In this document: positions 1 through 8,817 of the stretch, piece after piece
How positions within the stretch are numbered: position 1 is the stretch's first letter
How the letters are laid out: every line of letters begins with the position of its first letter
Source of the DNA: Leisingera aquaemixtae
GTDB taxonomy: Bacteria > Pseudomonadota > Alphaproteobacteria > Rhodobacterales > Rhodobacteraceae
Direction: 5' to 3'
Assembly (NCBI RefSeq): GCF_001458395.1
Contig: NZ_CYSR01000021.1
Span: 248,001 to 312,000, forward strand
DNA length: 64,000 nt
Position numbers and translations under genes: made by a program
The notes under the pieces: generated by a model
Told to the model about the DNA's origin: nothing
The model's input: only the letters and a program-made list of their open reading frames with translations
Databases searched by the model: none

Positions 1-2
1 TG

Positions 3-773
3 GTCCTGCGGCCGCGCTTCAGCCGCCCGCATTGGGGCTATCACATCGGGCGCACGTCCTTTGGCTGGGCGGGGGTGACGCTGATGTTTGCCTCCGTGGC
101 CTATATCCCGCTGGCCGATGCCACCGCGATCACCTTCCTCAACCCGGTCTTCGGCATGCTGCTGGCCATTCCGCTGCTGGGGGAACGGGTCGGCCCCTGG
201 CGCTGGGGCGCGGCGCTGATCGCCTTGACCGGCGCGATGATCCTGCTGCGGCCCACGCCTGCCAGCTTCCAGCCCGCGGCGCTGCTGGCCCTGGGCGCGG
301 CGGCGGTGATGGGGCTGGAGCTGATCTTCATCAAGAAGCTGGCGGGCCGCGAGGCGCCCTTGCAGATCTTGTGGGTCAACAACCTCTTGGGGCTGGTGAT
401 CGCCAGCTGCGCGGTGCTGCCGGTCTGGCAGATGCCAAGCCCGGCGCAATGGGCGGCGCTGGCGGCCCTGGGGCTGTTGATGGCCTGCGCACAGGCCTGT
501 TTCATCAACGGGATGGCGCGGGCGGATGCCTCCTTCGTTGCACCGTTCAGCTATGCCACACTGGTGTTTGCTGCCCTTTATGACTTCCTTGGCTTTGGCG
601 CGGTGCCGGATGCCATTTCCGTCCTCGGCGCCTGCATCATCCTGGCCGGGGCCGCCGTGCTGGCCTGGCGCGAGGGCCGAGTGCGGCCGCCAGCAGGCCG
701 CGCCGCAGCCGCCGGGAAGGAACCGCACCGGACCGCGGCCAGCGAGAAAGATATTCCTGCCACTGGCCCATGA
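3..773 (+). CDS. DMT-family (EamA) drug/metabolite transporter, 5'-truncated by window edge
   Basis: This is the C-terminal 256 residues of an inner-membrane EamA permease; the start lies upstream of the window. The open frame runs from base 3 without an internal stop. The alternating hydrophobic helices are typical of the family, including a stretch ending in NPVFGMLLAIPLLGER near residue 50 and the glycine-rich GACIILAGAAVLAW near the end. Family members export or import small metabolites such as amino acids or drugs; the substrate cannot be read from sequence. The last 40 residues are a charged, Ala/Arg-rich cytoplasmic tail without recognisable motifs. The next gene follows on the same strand after 79 bases. 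Confidence 0.85.
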   Translation, partial: VLRPRFSRPHWGYHIGRTSFGWAGVTLMFASVAYIPLADATAITFLNPVFGMLLAIPLLGERVGPWRWGAALIALTGAMILLRPTPASFQPAALLALGAAAVMGLELIFIKKLAGREAPLQILWVNNLLGLVIASCAVLPVWQMPSPAQWAALAALGLLMACAQACFINGMARADASFVAPFSYATLVFAALYDFLGFGAVPDAISVLGACIILAGAAVLAWREGRVRPPAGRAAAAGKEPHRTAASEKDIPATGP

Positions 774-852
774 GCGGCACCTGCGTCGAAAACAGGCATT
801 CTCCGCCTGCCGGGCGCGCCACCCTGCCCCTTAGCAGGACAGGAGCACGCAG

Positions 853-2091
853 ATGCATGAGAGACGGATCCCAGAATGGCTGCGCCATGCGCCGGTGCCC
901 TCGGTGCGGGACTTCGGCATTCTGGCGGGGTTTGAGGCGGTGGTGCGCGGCACGCTGATCTCTGTGTTTCCGCTGATCATCTACCGGGCGCTGGGGGATG
1001 CGGGCCTGGTCTCCGCCTCCTATTTCGCGGTGGGCGTGCTGTCGCTGATTGCCGGGCTGATGGTGCCCGCGCTGGTCCGGCTGGTGCCGCGCCGCTGGGC
1101 CTACACCCTGGGGGCGCTGATGTTCGTCTTGTCGGCGGGCTTTGCCATCGAAGGCAGCCCCGCGTCGGTGCTGGCCGCGCTGGCGCTCAACACCATGGCG
1201 GCGGTCACCACATTCGTCTGCTTCAACGCCTATGTGCTGGACTACATTGCCCCGGTCGAGCTGGGCAGATGCGAGACCTCGCGGATGTTCTATTCGGCCC
1301 TGGGCTGGACCGCCGGGCCGATGACCGGCGTGCTGCTGCTGGAGGTCTGGGCGCCCGCCCCGTTCCTGATCTCCGCCGCAGCGGCCCTCGTGATGCTGGC
1401 GGCCTTCTGGTGGATGCGGATGGGCAACGGCAAGCAGATCGCCCGCGCCCGCGGCCCCGCCTCCAGCCCGCTGAAATACCTGCCGCGCTTCCTGGAGCAG
1501 CCGCGGCTGGTGACCGGCTGGCTGTTTGCGGTGATCCGCTCCTCCGGCTGGTGGATTTACGTGGTCTACCTGCCGATCTTTGCCATCGAGAAGGGGCTGG
1601 GGCAGGAACTGGGCGGCATTCTGCTGTCAATCACCAACGGCTGCCTGTTTGCCGCGCCGCTGCTGCAGCGCTGGGTGCAGCGGCATTCGATCCGGATGGC
1701 AGTGCGCACAGGGTTCCTGACCGTCACGCTCTGTTTCGGCGCGGCAGCGGCGCTGCAGGGCTGGCCTGCGGTGTCGGTGGCTCTGCTGATGGCCGGGTCT
1801 GCGGCGCTGATCCTCCTGGACATCTGCGGCGGGCTGCCGTTCCTGATGGCGGTGAAACCGTCCGAGCGGACCGAGATGTCGGCGGTCTATTCCAGCTACC
1901 GCGACATCTCCGGCATCGTGACGCCGGGGGCCGCCTGGCTGGTGCTGATGGTGTCGCCGCTGGCCGGGATCTTTGCCGCGGGGGCCGGCGCCATGGCCTT
2001 TGCCGCCCTGCTGGCGGGCAAGCTGCATCCGCGGCTGGGGCGCAACAGGGCCGCGGCGCTCCCCGCCGATGACCCGCTGCCTGCGCAGTAG
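853..2091 (+). CDS. Major facilitator superfamily (MFS) transporter
   Basis: The product has 412 residues and about twelve predicted membrane helices, the usual MFS length. The ATG is preceded by AGGAG at a good distance. Helices are Gly/Ala-rich, and the central loop (roughly residues 190-215) carries the basic cluster expected between the two six-helix halves. It should act as a secondary transporter in the inner membrane, but nothing in the sequence identifies the substrate. It lies 79 bases after the EamA transporter and converges on the ABC permease gene on the other strand, with only 13 bases between the two stops. Confidence 0.85.
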   Translation: MHERRIPEWLRHAPVPSVRDFGILAGFEAVVRGTLISVFPLIIYRALGDAGLVSASYFAVGVLSLIAGLMVPALVRLVPRRWAYTLGALMFVLSAGFAIEGSPASVLAALALNTMAAVTTFVCFNAYVLDYIAPVELGRCETSRMFYSALGWTAGPMTGVLLLEVWAPAPFLISAAAALVMLAAFWWMRMGNGKQIARARGPASSPLKYLPRFLEQPRLVTGWLFAVIRSSGWWIYVVYLPIFAIEKGLGQELGGILLSITNGCLFAAPLLQRWVQRHSIRMAVRTGFLTVTLCFGAAAALQGWPAVSVALLMAGSAALILLDICGGLPFLMAVKPSERTEMSAVYSSYRDISGIVTPGAAWLVLMVSPLAGIFAAGAGAMAFAALLAGKLHPRLGRNRAAALPADDPLPAQ

Positions 2092-2104
2092 CGGCGCAGC
2101 GGTG

Positions 2105-2917
2105 TCAGGGTTTCAGCCGGTAGCCGGTGCGCAGCATCACCCAGGCCAGCAGGCAGACGGCAAAGGTTGCACCGCTGCACACCGCCAGCCCCGGCAGCGG
2201 CGGGCTGTCGGAAGTGCCGATCACCCCGAATCGCACCCCGTCGATCAGGTAAAACACCGGGTTCACATGCGAGATCGCCTTGAGCACCGGCGGCAGCGCC
2301 TCCACCGAATAAAAAGTGCCGGACAGGAACGCCAGGGGCGTCACGATGAAATTGGTGATCGCCGCCATCTGGTCGAACTTGTCGGCAAAGACCCCGGCGA
2401 CAATGCCCAAGCCGCCCAGGAAGGCCGCGCCCAGCACGATGAACAACAGCGCCACCAGCGGGTGCGCGGGCACGATCTGCAAGACCGCCATCAGCCCCAG
2501 CCCGATGCCCAGCGCCACCAGCGTGCCCCGCGCCACCGCGCCCGCCAGATAGCCCAGCAGGATCTCCAGACCCGACAGCGGCGGCATCAGCGTGTCGACG
2601 ATGTTGCCCTGCACCTTGGCAATCACGATCGAGGAGGAGGTATTGGCAAAGGCGTTCTGGATCACCGTCATCATCATGATGCCCGGCGCCAGAAAGGTCA
2701 GGAACGGCACCCCCATCACGTCGCCGCGCCGGGGGCCGATGGCGATGTTGAAGATCATCAGGAACAGCGCCGCGGTCACCAGCGGCGCCAGCAGGGTCTG
2801 GGTCCAGACCACCAGGAACCGTTTCACCTCGCGCCAGGCCAGCGCTTTCAGCCCCAGCCAGTTCACCTGCCCGAACCTGCGCGCGCCCAGTTCGACCTGA
2901 TATCCCCGATCCGCCAT
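2105..2917 (-). CDS. ABC-2 type transporter permease (YadH-like)
   Basis: This is a 270-residue inner-membrane permease of the ABC-2 family. Six hydrophobic segments are visible. The conserved ABC-2 region lies around residues 70-130 (FLAPGIMMMTVIQNAF and the following KVQGNIVDTLM), and a GTFYSVEALP segment sits near residue 195. The start at 2917 is preferred over an in-frame ATG 12 codons upstream because AAGGGGA sits just before it. No ATPase gene is adjacent, so its partner must be elsewhere; the KpsT-type ATPase at 8818 belongs to a different class of exporter. It is transcribed away from gcrA, so the two share a divergent control region. Confidence 0.85.
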   Translation of the reverse strand: MADRGYQVELGARRFGQVNWLGLKALAWREVKRFLVVWTQTLLAPLVTAALFLMIFNIAIGPRRGDVMGVPFLTFLAPGIMMMTVIQNAFANTSSSIVIAKVQGNIVDTLMPPLSGLEILLGYLAGAVARGTLVALGIGLGLMAVLQIVPAHPLVALLFIVLGAAFLGGLGIVAGVFADKFDQMAAITNFIVTPLAFLSGTFYSVEALPPVLKAISHVNPVFYLIDGVRFGVIGTSDSPPLPGLAVCSGATFAVCLLAWVMLRTGYRLKP

Positions 2918-3081
2918 GCTGTCCCCTTGCGTTTTTTGCTGCCTTGCCTGCATAACGGCTGCCGCTTGGGGCGCAAGATGCCTTGTAACTCCGCCCGCAG
3001 TGATTAAAATAGAGCCAACATACGGAATATGATGGCGGCCGCAGAACCCCTGGGGCCGCTATTAGCTTGGAAAGGCAACAG

Positions 3082-3681
3082 ATGTCCTGGACAGACGAGC
3101 GCGTCGAACTGCTCAAGAAAATGTGGGGCGAAGGCCAGTCGGCCAGCCAGATCGCAAAAGAACTGGGCGGCGTCACCCGCAACGCCGTGATCGGCAAGGT
3201 TCACCGCCTCGGCCTGTCCAACCGCAACAGCGGCAGCGCCAAGGCCGCAGAGCCCAAGGAAAAGCCCGCAGCAGCACCCGCCGCCGCTGCCGCGCCCAAG
3301 CCTGCGGCCGCGCCCAAGCCCAAGCCGCAGCCCAAGACCGAACCGGCGCGCCCGGCCGCGGCCCAGCCGTCCGCGGACGCCAAGCCCGCAACGCCTGCGC
3401 GCCGCCAGATCATCCCGGCCGGCCAGCCGCTGCCGCCGCAGCCCTCGGCCAATGAAATCAGCCCCGAGGCGCTGGCCAAGGTGAACGAGGTCGAGAAGAA
3501 GGCCAAGAAGCTGGGCCTGATGGAGCTGACCGAGCGCACCTGCAAATGGCCGGTTGGGGATCCCGCGACCGAGGACTTCTGGTTCTGCGGCTTGCCCGCG
3601 CAGCAGGGCAAACCCTATTGCGAGGCGCATGTTGGCGTGGCGTTCCAGCCGATGTCCTCCCGCCGCGACCGCCGCCGCTGA
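3082..3681 (+). CDS. gcrA: GcrA cell-cycle regulator
   Basis: GcrA is an alphaproteobacterial transcription factor that binds sigma-70 RNA polymerase and works with CcrM-methylated GANTC sites to control cell-cycle genes. The 199-residue product begins MSWTDERVELLKKMW, the diagnostic N-terminal helix-turn-helix, followed by GGVTRNAVIGKVHRLGL. Residues ~55-125 form an Ala/Pro/Lys linker of low complexity. The C-terminal polymerase-binding domain shows TCKWPVGDP, FCGLP and PYCEAHV with conserved Cys and His. I chose ATG 3082 over an upstream TTG because the protein family starts here. A strong terminator follows 20 bases after the stop. Confidence 0.96.
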   Translation: MSWTDERVELLKKMWGEGQSASQIAKELGGVTRNAVIGKVHRLGLSNRNSGSAKAAEPKEKPAAAPAAAAAPKPAAAPKPKPQPKTEPARPAAAQPSADAKPATPARRQIIPAGQPLPPQPSANEISPEALAKVNEVEKKAKKLGLMELTERTCKWPVGDPATEDFWFCGLPAQQGKPYCEAHVGVAFQPMSSRRDRRR

Positions 3682-3702
3682 GGCTGGCGGCAGTTTGAGA
3701 TT

Positions 3703-3735
3703 AAAAAGCCCCGGCATTGCGTCCGGGGCTTTTGC
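3703..3735 (+). terminator. Rho-independent terminator after gcrA
   Basis: An 11-bp GC-rich stem (AAAAGCCCCGG / CCGGGGCTTTT) closes an 8-base loop and runs into a T-rich tail. It lies directly downstream of gcrA. Confidence 0.9.
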
Positions 3736-3928
3736 TTTTGCGGGGCTATGTTTGTTAACGGGCGCCGCGTAGCAAAATGCTTCGTCCAGTTTGAGCAGGA
3801 AGCAGACTTTTCAATGCATCGGATGGAATTAGGCCCAGGCGGGACTTTGCTGCCGTCCGCTGCGGCGGATCAAATGACCGCTTTGCAGCTATAGCATGGA
3901 ATTTTTGTAGATCAGTCGCTGACAGAGT

Positions 3929-4741
3929 TTATCTTTCTAGAGCTCGCTCGATTATAGGGTTCATCAGATCAGGCTTCGTCATTGCTGCCATGTGCCCACC
4001 GCGTTCTATCATTTCGAACCTCCAATGAGGTATGTTTTCTCTCATCAGCGATACGATTTCGTCGATGCTTCGGACCGTGTCTGCCGCAGAGACAACAGTT
4101 GTATTGCTTGGCAATTGAGCCTCCCAATCAGATAGTGGTGTCTTTTCATTCATTACCCCATCCCACTCGTGGAAATTAGGCTCCAGAGCCTTAGTGAATT
4201 TTGCTCGTCGCTCTTCCGGCATAGCGTCCCAGCTTCCCTGGCCTGTCCAATAATTCGCAAAAACCTCTGCGGCTATCGGCCAGGTGTTGTCCTTTCCGCT
4301 TTGCTTGATTGTGTTGCGCAGACTTGTTGCTTCTTGAAACGCCACGTCGCGACCATTCTGCTCCAGTAAGTAAAAGGGGTTGGGTTCGATCAAGACCAGG
4401 CGGTCAATATGGTCTTTGAATAGTGCTGCGGCTTTCATCGCTACGCTTCCGCCATACGAATGCCCTACTATGGAAACTTTCTCTCCGTCATCGGGAAGAA
4501 AGGGTTGTAGTAGCCTAGCTTGGTCCTCAAGCGTCTGCGTTTCACTCTTGGGCCAGCCATCGGTGGCTCCGTAACCAAACAAGTTGATGGCTATGAGGTG
4601 AAACTTGTCAGAAAGTGCGCTCATGAGGTTGCCCCATTGCCGCGCACCGGCAACGCTCGAATGAATTAGGATGACCTTTGGTCCTGATCCAGCTTCGATA
4701 AAGTCCGTTCCGCCCAGCCCAGCCACATCGAACCTCCCCAA
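3929..4741 (-). CDS. Alpha/beta-fold hydrolase, low-GC probable acquisition
   Basis: This 270-residue cytoplasmic alpha/beta hydrolase has the nucleophile elbow GHSYGGS (Ser near residue 94), an oxyanion-type HSSV segment near residue 27, an Asp region around DTVRSIDEI, and a C-terminal GGHMA supplying the catalytic His. The triad is therefore complete, but the substrate is unknown. Base composition is clearly lower in GC than the flanking genes, and codon use is mixed (many AGA, TTG, ATA-type codons). The gene sits alone between gcrA's terminator and the YHS gene with about 190 bases of AT-rich DNA on each side. Together this suggests a single-gene horizontal insertion. Confidence 0.85.
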   Translation of the reverse strand: MGRFDVAGLGGTDFIEAGSGPKVILIHSSVAGARQWGNLMSALSDKFHLIAINLFGYGATDGWPKSETQTLEDQARLLQPFLPDDGEKVSIVGHSYGGSVAMKAAALFKDHIDRLVLIEPNPFYLLEQNGRDVAFQEATSLRNTIKQSGKDNTWPIAAEVFANYWTGQGSWDAMPEERRAKFTKALEPNFHEWDGVMNEKTPLSDWEAQLPSNTTVVSAADTVRSIDEIVSLMRENIPHWRFEMIERGGHMAAMTKPDLMNPIIERALER

Positions 4742-4928
4742 CTAATGCGACGAATAACTTAGCATATCGACTAAGCACTTGCGGCGCAAAAAATCTAAGA
4801 GCTGACATTAGTTATTTTGCAGCATTTAGGTAAGTTTGGGCTCTCTGCCGTCTTTCGCTGCACTTTGGCACAACGACTGCTTTTAATTGGGTTTGCAGGC
4901 AAAGCCCCCGCCTTGCCTGCATGCATAT

Positions 4929-5447
4929 TCAGTTCGTCACCGGCCCTTCAGACGTGAACTTCGGGATCACGCTGTCGGAGGCCGCCTTGGGTTCGATCCC
5001 CGGCCAGTTGCCTTCGGCGAGGGTGATATTGCCGGGGATGTCCGCTTCCCAGAAGCCAACCACCACGTCGGTGATGTTCAGATACAGCTTGTCGTCAACG
5101 ATGCGCCACAGGTTCGGGTTGGCGGGCACCTTGCCGCCCTTGGAGACGCCATAGGCGCAGTGGCCGTCGTACTGCGGCGCGTAATAGGCCGGGTTCGCCG
5201 CGAAGGTGTCGCGGTTCTCTGCCGAGGAGAACGCCCAGGTGGCGCCGTTGTACTCGGCGGTATAGGCCGCGTTGCCGCGCACCGGGGCGGTCTGCGGCGT
5301 GCCGGGCGGGTTCATCTCCAGGCTGCGGTAGGCCACCACGTCATAGCCCGACACCGCATAGCCGGTGCCGTCGACATATTGCTCGCCCGCAAAGGCCGGC
5401 AGGGCAAAGGACAGCGCTGCCGCAGCAGCAAATGCAAGACGCTTCAT
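4929..5447 (-). CDS. Secreted YHS domain-containing protein
   Basis: This 172-residue exported protein has an N-terminal signal peptide (MKRLAF, then an Ala/Leu core ending ALPAFA|GEQ). The YHS-type domain follows: AVSGYDVVAY near residue 30, NGATWAF and FAANPAYYAPQYDGHCAYGVS near the middle, then LWRIVDDKLYLN. The YHS family is thought to bind metal or cofactors in the periplasm; the single Cys in GHCAY is typical. ATG 5447 is chosen over a much longer upstream reading frame because AAGGAAAGGG precedes it and a signal peptide follows. The gene is divergent from the YghU gene, with a 274-base shared control region. Confidence 0.88.
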   Translation of the reverse strand: MKRLAFAAAAALSFALPAFAGEQYVDGTGYAVSGYDVVAYRSLEMNPPGTPQTAPVRGNAAYTAEYNGATWAFSSAENRDTFAANPAYYAPQYDGHCAYGVSKGGKVPANPNLWRIVDDKLYLNITDVVVGFWEADIPGNITLAEGNWPGIEPKAASDSVIPKFTSEGPVTN

Positions 5448-5721
5448 GAAATCATCCCTTTCCTTGGTGATCGCTTCGCCGGAGCCGCCAGCGCGCGGCT
5501 CCGGCTTCGCCATTGACATTACTGCCCCGGCGGCAAATGCGAAGGGGGGCTCACGGCTCTGTGTCCGCTGAGGACAGGCGCGTGAGCGGATTGTAAAATT
5601 TCCGCGCGCAGACCTTCCAGTCATTGGAATTTGCAAATAACCCCTTATCTCAGCCGGAGCCGGCCGCCCCAGCGTGCGCGGGTGACCCGGAACAGGAAAC
5701 AATCAGGACAAGGCCCGACAG

Positions 5722-6597
5722 ATGAGCGACACCCCCTATACCCCGCCGAAAGTCTGGAAATGGGAAAAAGGCAATGGCGGCCAGTTTGCCTCCACCAACC
5801 GCCCGGTTGCCGGCGCCACCCACGACAAGGACCTGCCGGCGGGCGAGCACCCCTTTCAGCTCTATTCGCTGGCGACGCCGAACGGGGTGAAGGTCACCGT
5901 GATGTTCGAGGAGCTGCTGGCCGCAGGCCATGCCGGCGCCGAATATGACGCCTGGCTGATCCAGATCGGGGACGGCGACCAGTTCGGCTCCGGCTTTGTG
6001 GAGATCAACCCGAACTCCAAGATCCCGGCGCTGCTGGACCGCAGCGGCGCAGAGCCGGTGCGGGTGTTTGAGAGCGGCTCGATCCTGGTGCATCTGGCGG
6101 AGAAATTCGGGGCGTTCCTGCCCAAGGACGGCGCGGCCCGCACCGAGACCCTGAACTGGCTGTTCTGGCAGATGGGCAGCGCGCCCTACCTGGGCGGCGG
6201 CTTTGGCCATTTCTATGCCTATGCGCCGGAGAAGTGGCAGTACCCGATCGACCGCTTCGCGATGGAAACCAAGCGCCAGCTTGACGTGCTGGACCGGCAG
6301 CTGGCGGAGCGCACCTATATCGCAGGCGAGGACTACACCATTGCCGACATCGCGATCTGGCCCTGGTACGGCCAGCTGGTTCTGGGCCGCCTGTATGATG
6401 CCGCCGAATTCCTGGACGCCGAAAGCTACAAACACGTGGTCCGCTGGGCCAAGGCAATCGACGCCCGCCCGGCAGTGCAGCGCGGCCGCATGGTGAACCG
6501 CTCCTTCGGCGAGCCGCACATGCAGCTGCACGAGCGCCACGACGCCAGCGATTTCGAGACCCGCACCCAGGACAAGCTGGAGCCGGCGGCGGAGTAA
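5722..6597 (+). CDS. yghU: Glutathione-dependent disulfide-bond oxidoreductase (YghU-type GST)
   Basis: The 291-residue cytoplasmic product matches the YghU branch of nu-class glutathione S-transferases, which reduce small disulfides using two bound glutathiones. The characteristic N-terminal extension (YTPPKVWKWE, NRPVAGATHDKDLP) precedes the thioredoxin-like domain, which begins HPFQLYSLATPNG near residue 50 and contains NPNSKIPAL with the cis-Pro and FESGSILVHLAEKFG. The all-alpha GST-C domain follows, with YTIADIAIWPWYG near residue 210. Length and motif order are full. A hairpin terminator lies 28 bases after the stop, between this gene and the convergent NTF2-like gene. Confidence 0.92.
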   Translation: MSDTPYTPPKVWKWEKGNGGQFASTNRPVAGATHDKDLPAGEHPFQLYSLATPNGVKVTVMFEELLAAGHAGAEYDAWLIQIGDGDQFGSGFVEINPNSKIPALLDRSGAEPVRVFESGSILVHLAEKFGAFLPKDGAARTETLNWLFWQMGSAPYLGGGFGHFYAYAPEKWQYPIDRFAMETKRQLDVLDRQLAERTYIAGEDYTIADIAIWPWYGQLVLGRLYDAAEFLDAESYKHVVRWAKAIDARPAVQRGRMVNRSFGEPHMQLHERHDASDFETRTQDKLEPAAE

Positions 6598-6624
6598 CCG
6601 CACCCGCCCCCTAAGTTGACCCGA

Positions 6625-6650
6625 GCGCCCGCGGCAACGCGGGCGTTTTC
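6625..6650. terminator. Hairpin between convergent genes
   Basis: CGCCCGCG / CGCGGGCG form an 8-bp stem with a GCAA tetraloop followed by TTTT on the plus strand. It lies where yghU and the NTF2-like gene converge, so it mainly serves yghU. Confidence 0.8.
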
Positions 6651-6663
6651 GCTTCTCGCGGCC

Positions 6664-7077
6664 CTACATCCAGCCCAATTGGGTCAGGGCATGAACATCG
6701 TTCCAGACCTTGGTCATGCCGCGGATCTTCGGCCCGTCGAAATCCAGAACATAGACGTAATCCGAGGCCACTTTCCTGCCCGTCGGTGCGCCGTTGCCGG
6801 CATCCGCCGTATGGGTGCCGTGAAAGACCGCAAACAGGATCGCGCGCCCGGCGTCCTCATCCACGGCCAGCGATTTGAACTCCGCATGGGCGTCCGGCAT
6901 CGGGGTCAGCAGCCCCTTGGCCCATTCCGTATAGTCCGCAAGCGTCGTGATCTCCGCCAGCGCATCCGCCTGGACAGAGAACGTGGCATCCTCCGCGCAC
7001 CACTGCTTGCAGACGTCCCACCCCTTGCCCGCATCGCAGGCTTCGCAGAAATCATGTGCTGTCTGTTTGATGGACAT
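6664..7077 (-). CDS. SnoaL/NTF2-like family protein
   Basis: This small 137-residue cytoplasmic protein has the cone-shaped NTF2/SnoaL fold pattern: an N-terminal helix pair (AHDFCEACDAGKGWDVCKQW), then CAEDATFSVQ, a beta-rich centre (RAILFAVFHGTH) and a final strand with YVYVLDFDGPKI. Family members are isomerases, hydrolases or ligand binders; no catalytic residue set can be assigned. The start at 7077 is favoured because GGGAGGGAGA lies just upstream; an in-frame ATG 11 codons earlier lacks this. The gene stands alone between yghU and the sseB-like gene. Confidence 0.78.
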   Translation of the reverse strand: MSIKQTAHDFCEACDAGKGWDVCKQWCAEDATFSVQADALAEITTLADYTEWAKGLLTPMPDAHAEFKSLAVDEDAGRAILFAVFHGTHTADAGNGAPTGRKVASDYVYVLDFDGPKIRGMTKVWNDVHALTQLGWM

Positions 7078-7171
7078 CGTTCTCTCCCTCCCTGCCGGGT
7101 TGCCGGGCATGGCGCCTGGCCATGCCCCTGCAGCAGCAGATAAGGCGAAACCGGCGCGAGGCGAGGACGCG

Positions 7172-7963
7172 CTACTTCAGGCGCGGCGGCTTCTCGGGGT
7201 CGCTGCCCGGCGTCACCGGCCTGTATTCCTGCGGCGCTGGCGGCTGAGGCAGGTCGAACCGCAGCCCGACGCGGGCCAGGCTGGCGGCCGCCGGATCCTC
7301 CGCCGCGAAGAATGCCACATCCATCGCCCCGGCCTCGATGCCGGAAAAGGTCAGTGCCTCGCTGGCCGCCTTGGCGAGCGAGGACTGCGCGGCCTCCTTG
7401 GCGCCGACAAAGCCCAAGAGATGCCCCTGCCCGCCCCCGGCATAGCGCACACCCGCCAGATAGGCCGCCGCCGCTAGCCCGCCCGCGGTGGCGAGCTTGG
7501 CATCCAGCGCCGTCAGCAGCGCCTCGGGCAACCCCTTGGGCGCGGTGAACATCTCCACTGCGGCCTCAACCTCATCCGGCGCGTGGCCCAGCGTCTGATG
7601 CAGCCAGCCGACCGCCTCTGACGGGATCAGGATGGCAGAGGGCGCCACCTCCAGGTTCAGCCCCAGGCCGATGCCCTGCCCGGCCAGCATCTGCGCGATC
7701 ACCCGGCCCGACAGCGCCGCGTAAGGCACAGGCTTGCCTGCAAACTGCGCCAGCCGCTCCTCGCGGTCGAACACCAGCACAAAGGCCCCGTCCGGCGTCT
7801 CGAACAGCTCCGGCGAGATCTGCTCCCCCTCAGCCTCCGCTGCCAGCATCAGGAACAGCTCTGCATCGGCCAGCCGTTCGTAAAACCGCAGGCGGGCGGC
7901 ATCCTCGGCGGGCGCTGCCTCCATCGCGGCATGGGCCAGATCCAGCGGGGTTTCTTCTGTCAT
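7172..7963 (-). CDS. SseB family protein
   Basis: The 263-residue product has the SseB N-terminal domain: an Asp/Glu-rich start (TPLDLAHAAMEAAP), RLRFYERLADAELFLML, and GAFVLVFDREERLAQF. A second, weaker SseB-like half follows, with LEVAPSAILIPSEAVGWL. SseB proteins are poorly understood; those studied are linked to serine sensitivity or used as type III chaperone-like factors. ATG 7963 overlaps the stop of the upstream glycosylase gene by four bases (ATGA), so the two are translationally coupled. A longer upstream frame is rejected because it would lie inside that gene. Confidence 0.82.
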   Translation of the reverse strand: MTEETPLDLAHAAMEAAPAEDAARLRFYERLADAELFLMLAAEAEGEQISPELFETPDGAFVLVFDREERLAQFAGKPVPYAALSGRVIAQMLAGQGIGLGLNLEVAPSAILIPSEAVGWLHQTLGHAPDEVEAAVEMFTAPKGLPEALLTALDAKLATAGGLAAAAYLAGVRYAGGGQGHLLGFVGAKEAAQSSLAKAASEALTFSGIEAGAMDVAFFAAEDPAAASLARVGLRFDLPQPPAPQEYRPVTPGSDPEKPPRLK

Positions 7964-8553
7964 CGCATCAGCTCCTTCACCCGGGCCTGCAGCACCGGCA
8001 GCAGCTCGGCCTCGAACCAGGGGTTTTTCTTCAGCCATGCGGTATTACGCCAGGACGGATGCGGCAAGGGGAAGACCTGCGGCGCATGATCCCGCCAGCC
8101 GCGCACCAGCTCTGTCACCGGCGCCTTCACCCCCAGGTGATAGCGCTGCGCATGGGCGCCCACCAGCACCTTGAGCCGCACACCGGGCAGCTCTGCCATC
8201 ACCAGATGATGCCAGGTTCTGCTGCAAACGGCAGGCGGCGGCAGGTCGGCTTTCTTGTCGTTATAGCCGGGGAAACAGAACCCCATCGGCACCACCGCCA
8301 CCCGGTCCTTGTCGTAGAACTCCGCCTCCGTCAGCCCCAGCCAGGCGCGCAGCCGGTCGCCGGAAGGGTCGGTAAACGGCCTGCCGCTGCCGTGCACCCG
8401 CGCCCCCGGCGCCTGGCCCGCGATCAGGATCCGGGCCGCGGGGCGGAACCAGACAACCGGCCGGGGCGCGTGCGCGGTGGCGGTGGCGGCAAAGCGCTCC
8501 GCACAGATCCGGCAGTTGCGAATCTGCGTCTTAAGCTGCCCGCTGCCGCCCAT
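7960..8553 (-). CDS. Uracil-DNA glycosylase family protein
   Basis: The 197-residue product belongs to the uracil-DNA glycosylase superfamily. The family's first active-site motif appears as LIAGQAPGARVHGSGRPFTDPSGDRL near residue 40, and the C-terminal substrate-clamping region reads LPHPSWRN near residue 165. A CRIC-type Cys pair near residue 15 and a further Cys (FCFPG) in the middle could be Fe-S or zinc ligands, as in family 4 enzymes, but a full four-Cys set is not obvious. ATG 8553 follows GGAGGTGAAACA, one of the best ribosome sites in the window. It is coupled to the downstream SseB gene. Confidence 0.85.
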   Translation of the reverse strand: MGGSGQLKTQIRNCRICAERFAATATAHAPRPVVWFRPAARILIAGQAPGARVHGSGRPFTDPSGDRLRAWLGLTEAEFYDKDRVAVVPMGFCFPGYNDKKADLPPPAVCSRTWHHLVMAELPGVRLKVLVGAHAQRYHLGVKAPVTELVRGWRDHAPQVFPLPHPSWRNTAWLKKNPWFEAELLPVLQARVKELMR

Positions 8554-8643
8554 TGTTTCACCTCCGGAAACAGTCATGCCCCGCCCCACTGGTCCGCTCC
8601 GCCCCTGCAAACCGCCCCAAACCCACGGCTGCGGGCCAGACTG

Positions 8644-8724
8644 TTAAAACTTCGTTGAATATCTATGACACAATTCGACATAATAAGGCCAAATTCGCCG
8701 CGTAGGCCATTAACACTCTTTTGA
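8644..8724 (+). promoter_or_regulatory. Two CtrA-like sites in the AT-rich promoter region of the capsule operon
   Basis: Two TTAA-N7-TTGA motifs (8644-8658 and 8710-8724) match seven of eight bases of the CtrA consensus TTAA-N7-TTAA. They lie about 95-175 bases before the kpsT start, in a locally AT-rich stretch between divergent genes. Binding is inferred, not shown. Confidence 0.4.
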
Positions 8725-8817
8725 TAAGAAAGAGACGCGGGCACGGCAGAAAGCCCGCGCAACTTGAGGCAGACAGAGCCCCCTTGCGGGGCCGCACGGG
8801 CAGCACCGGACCAAGCA

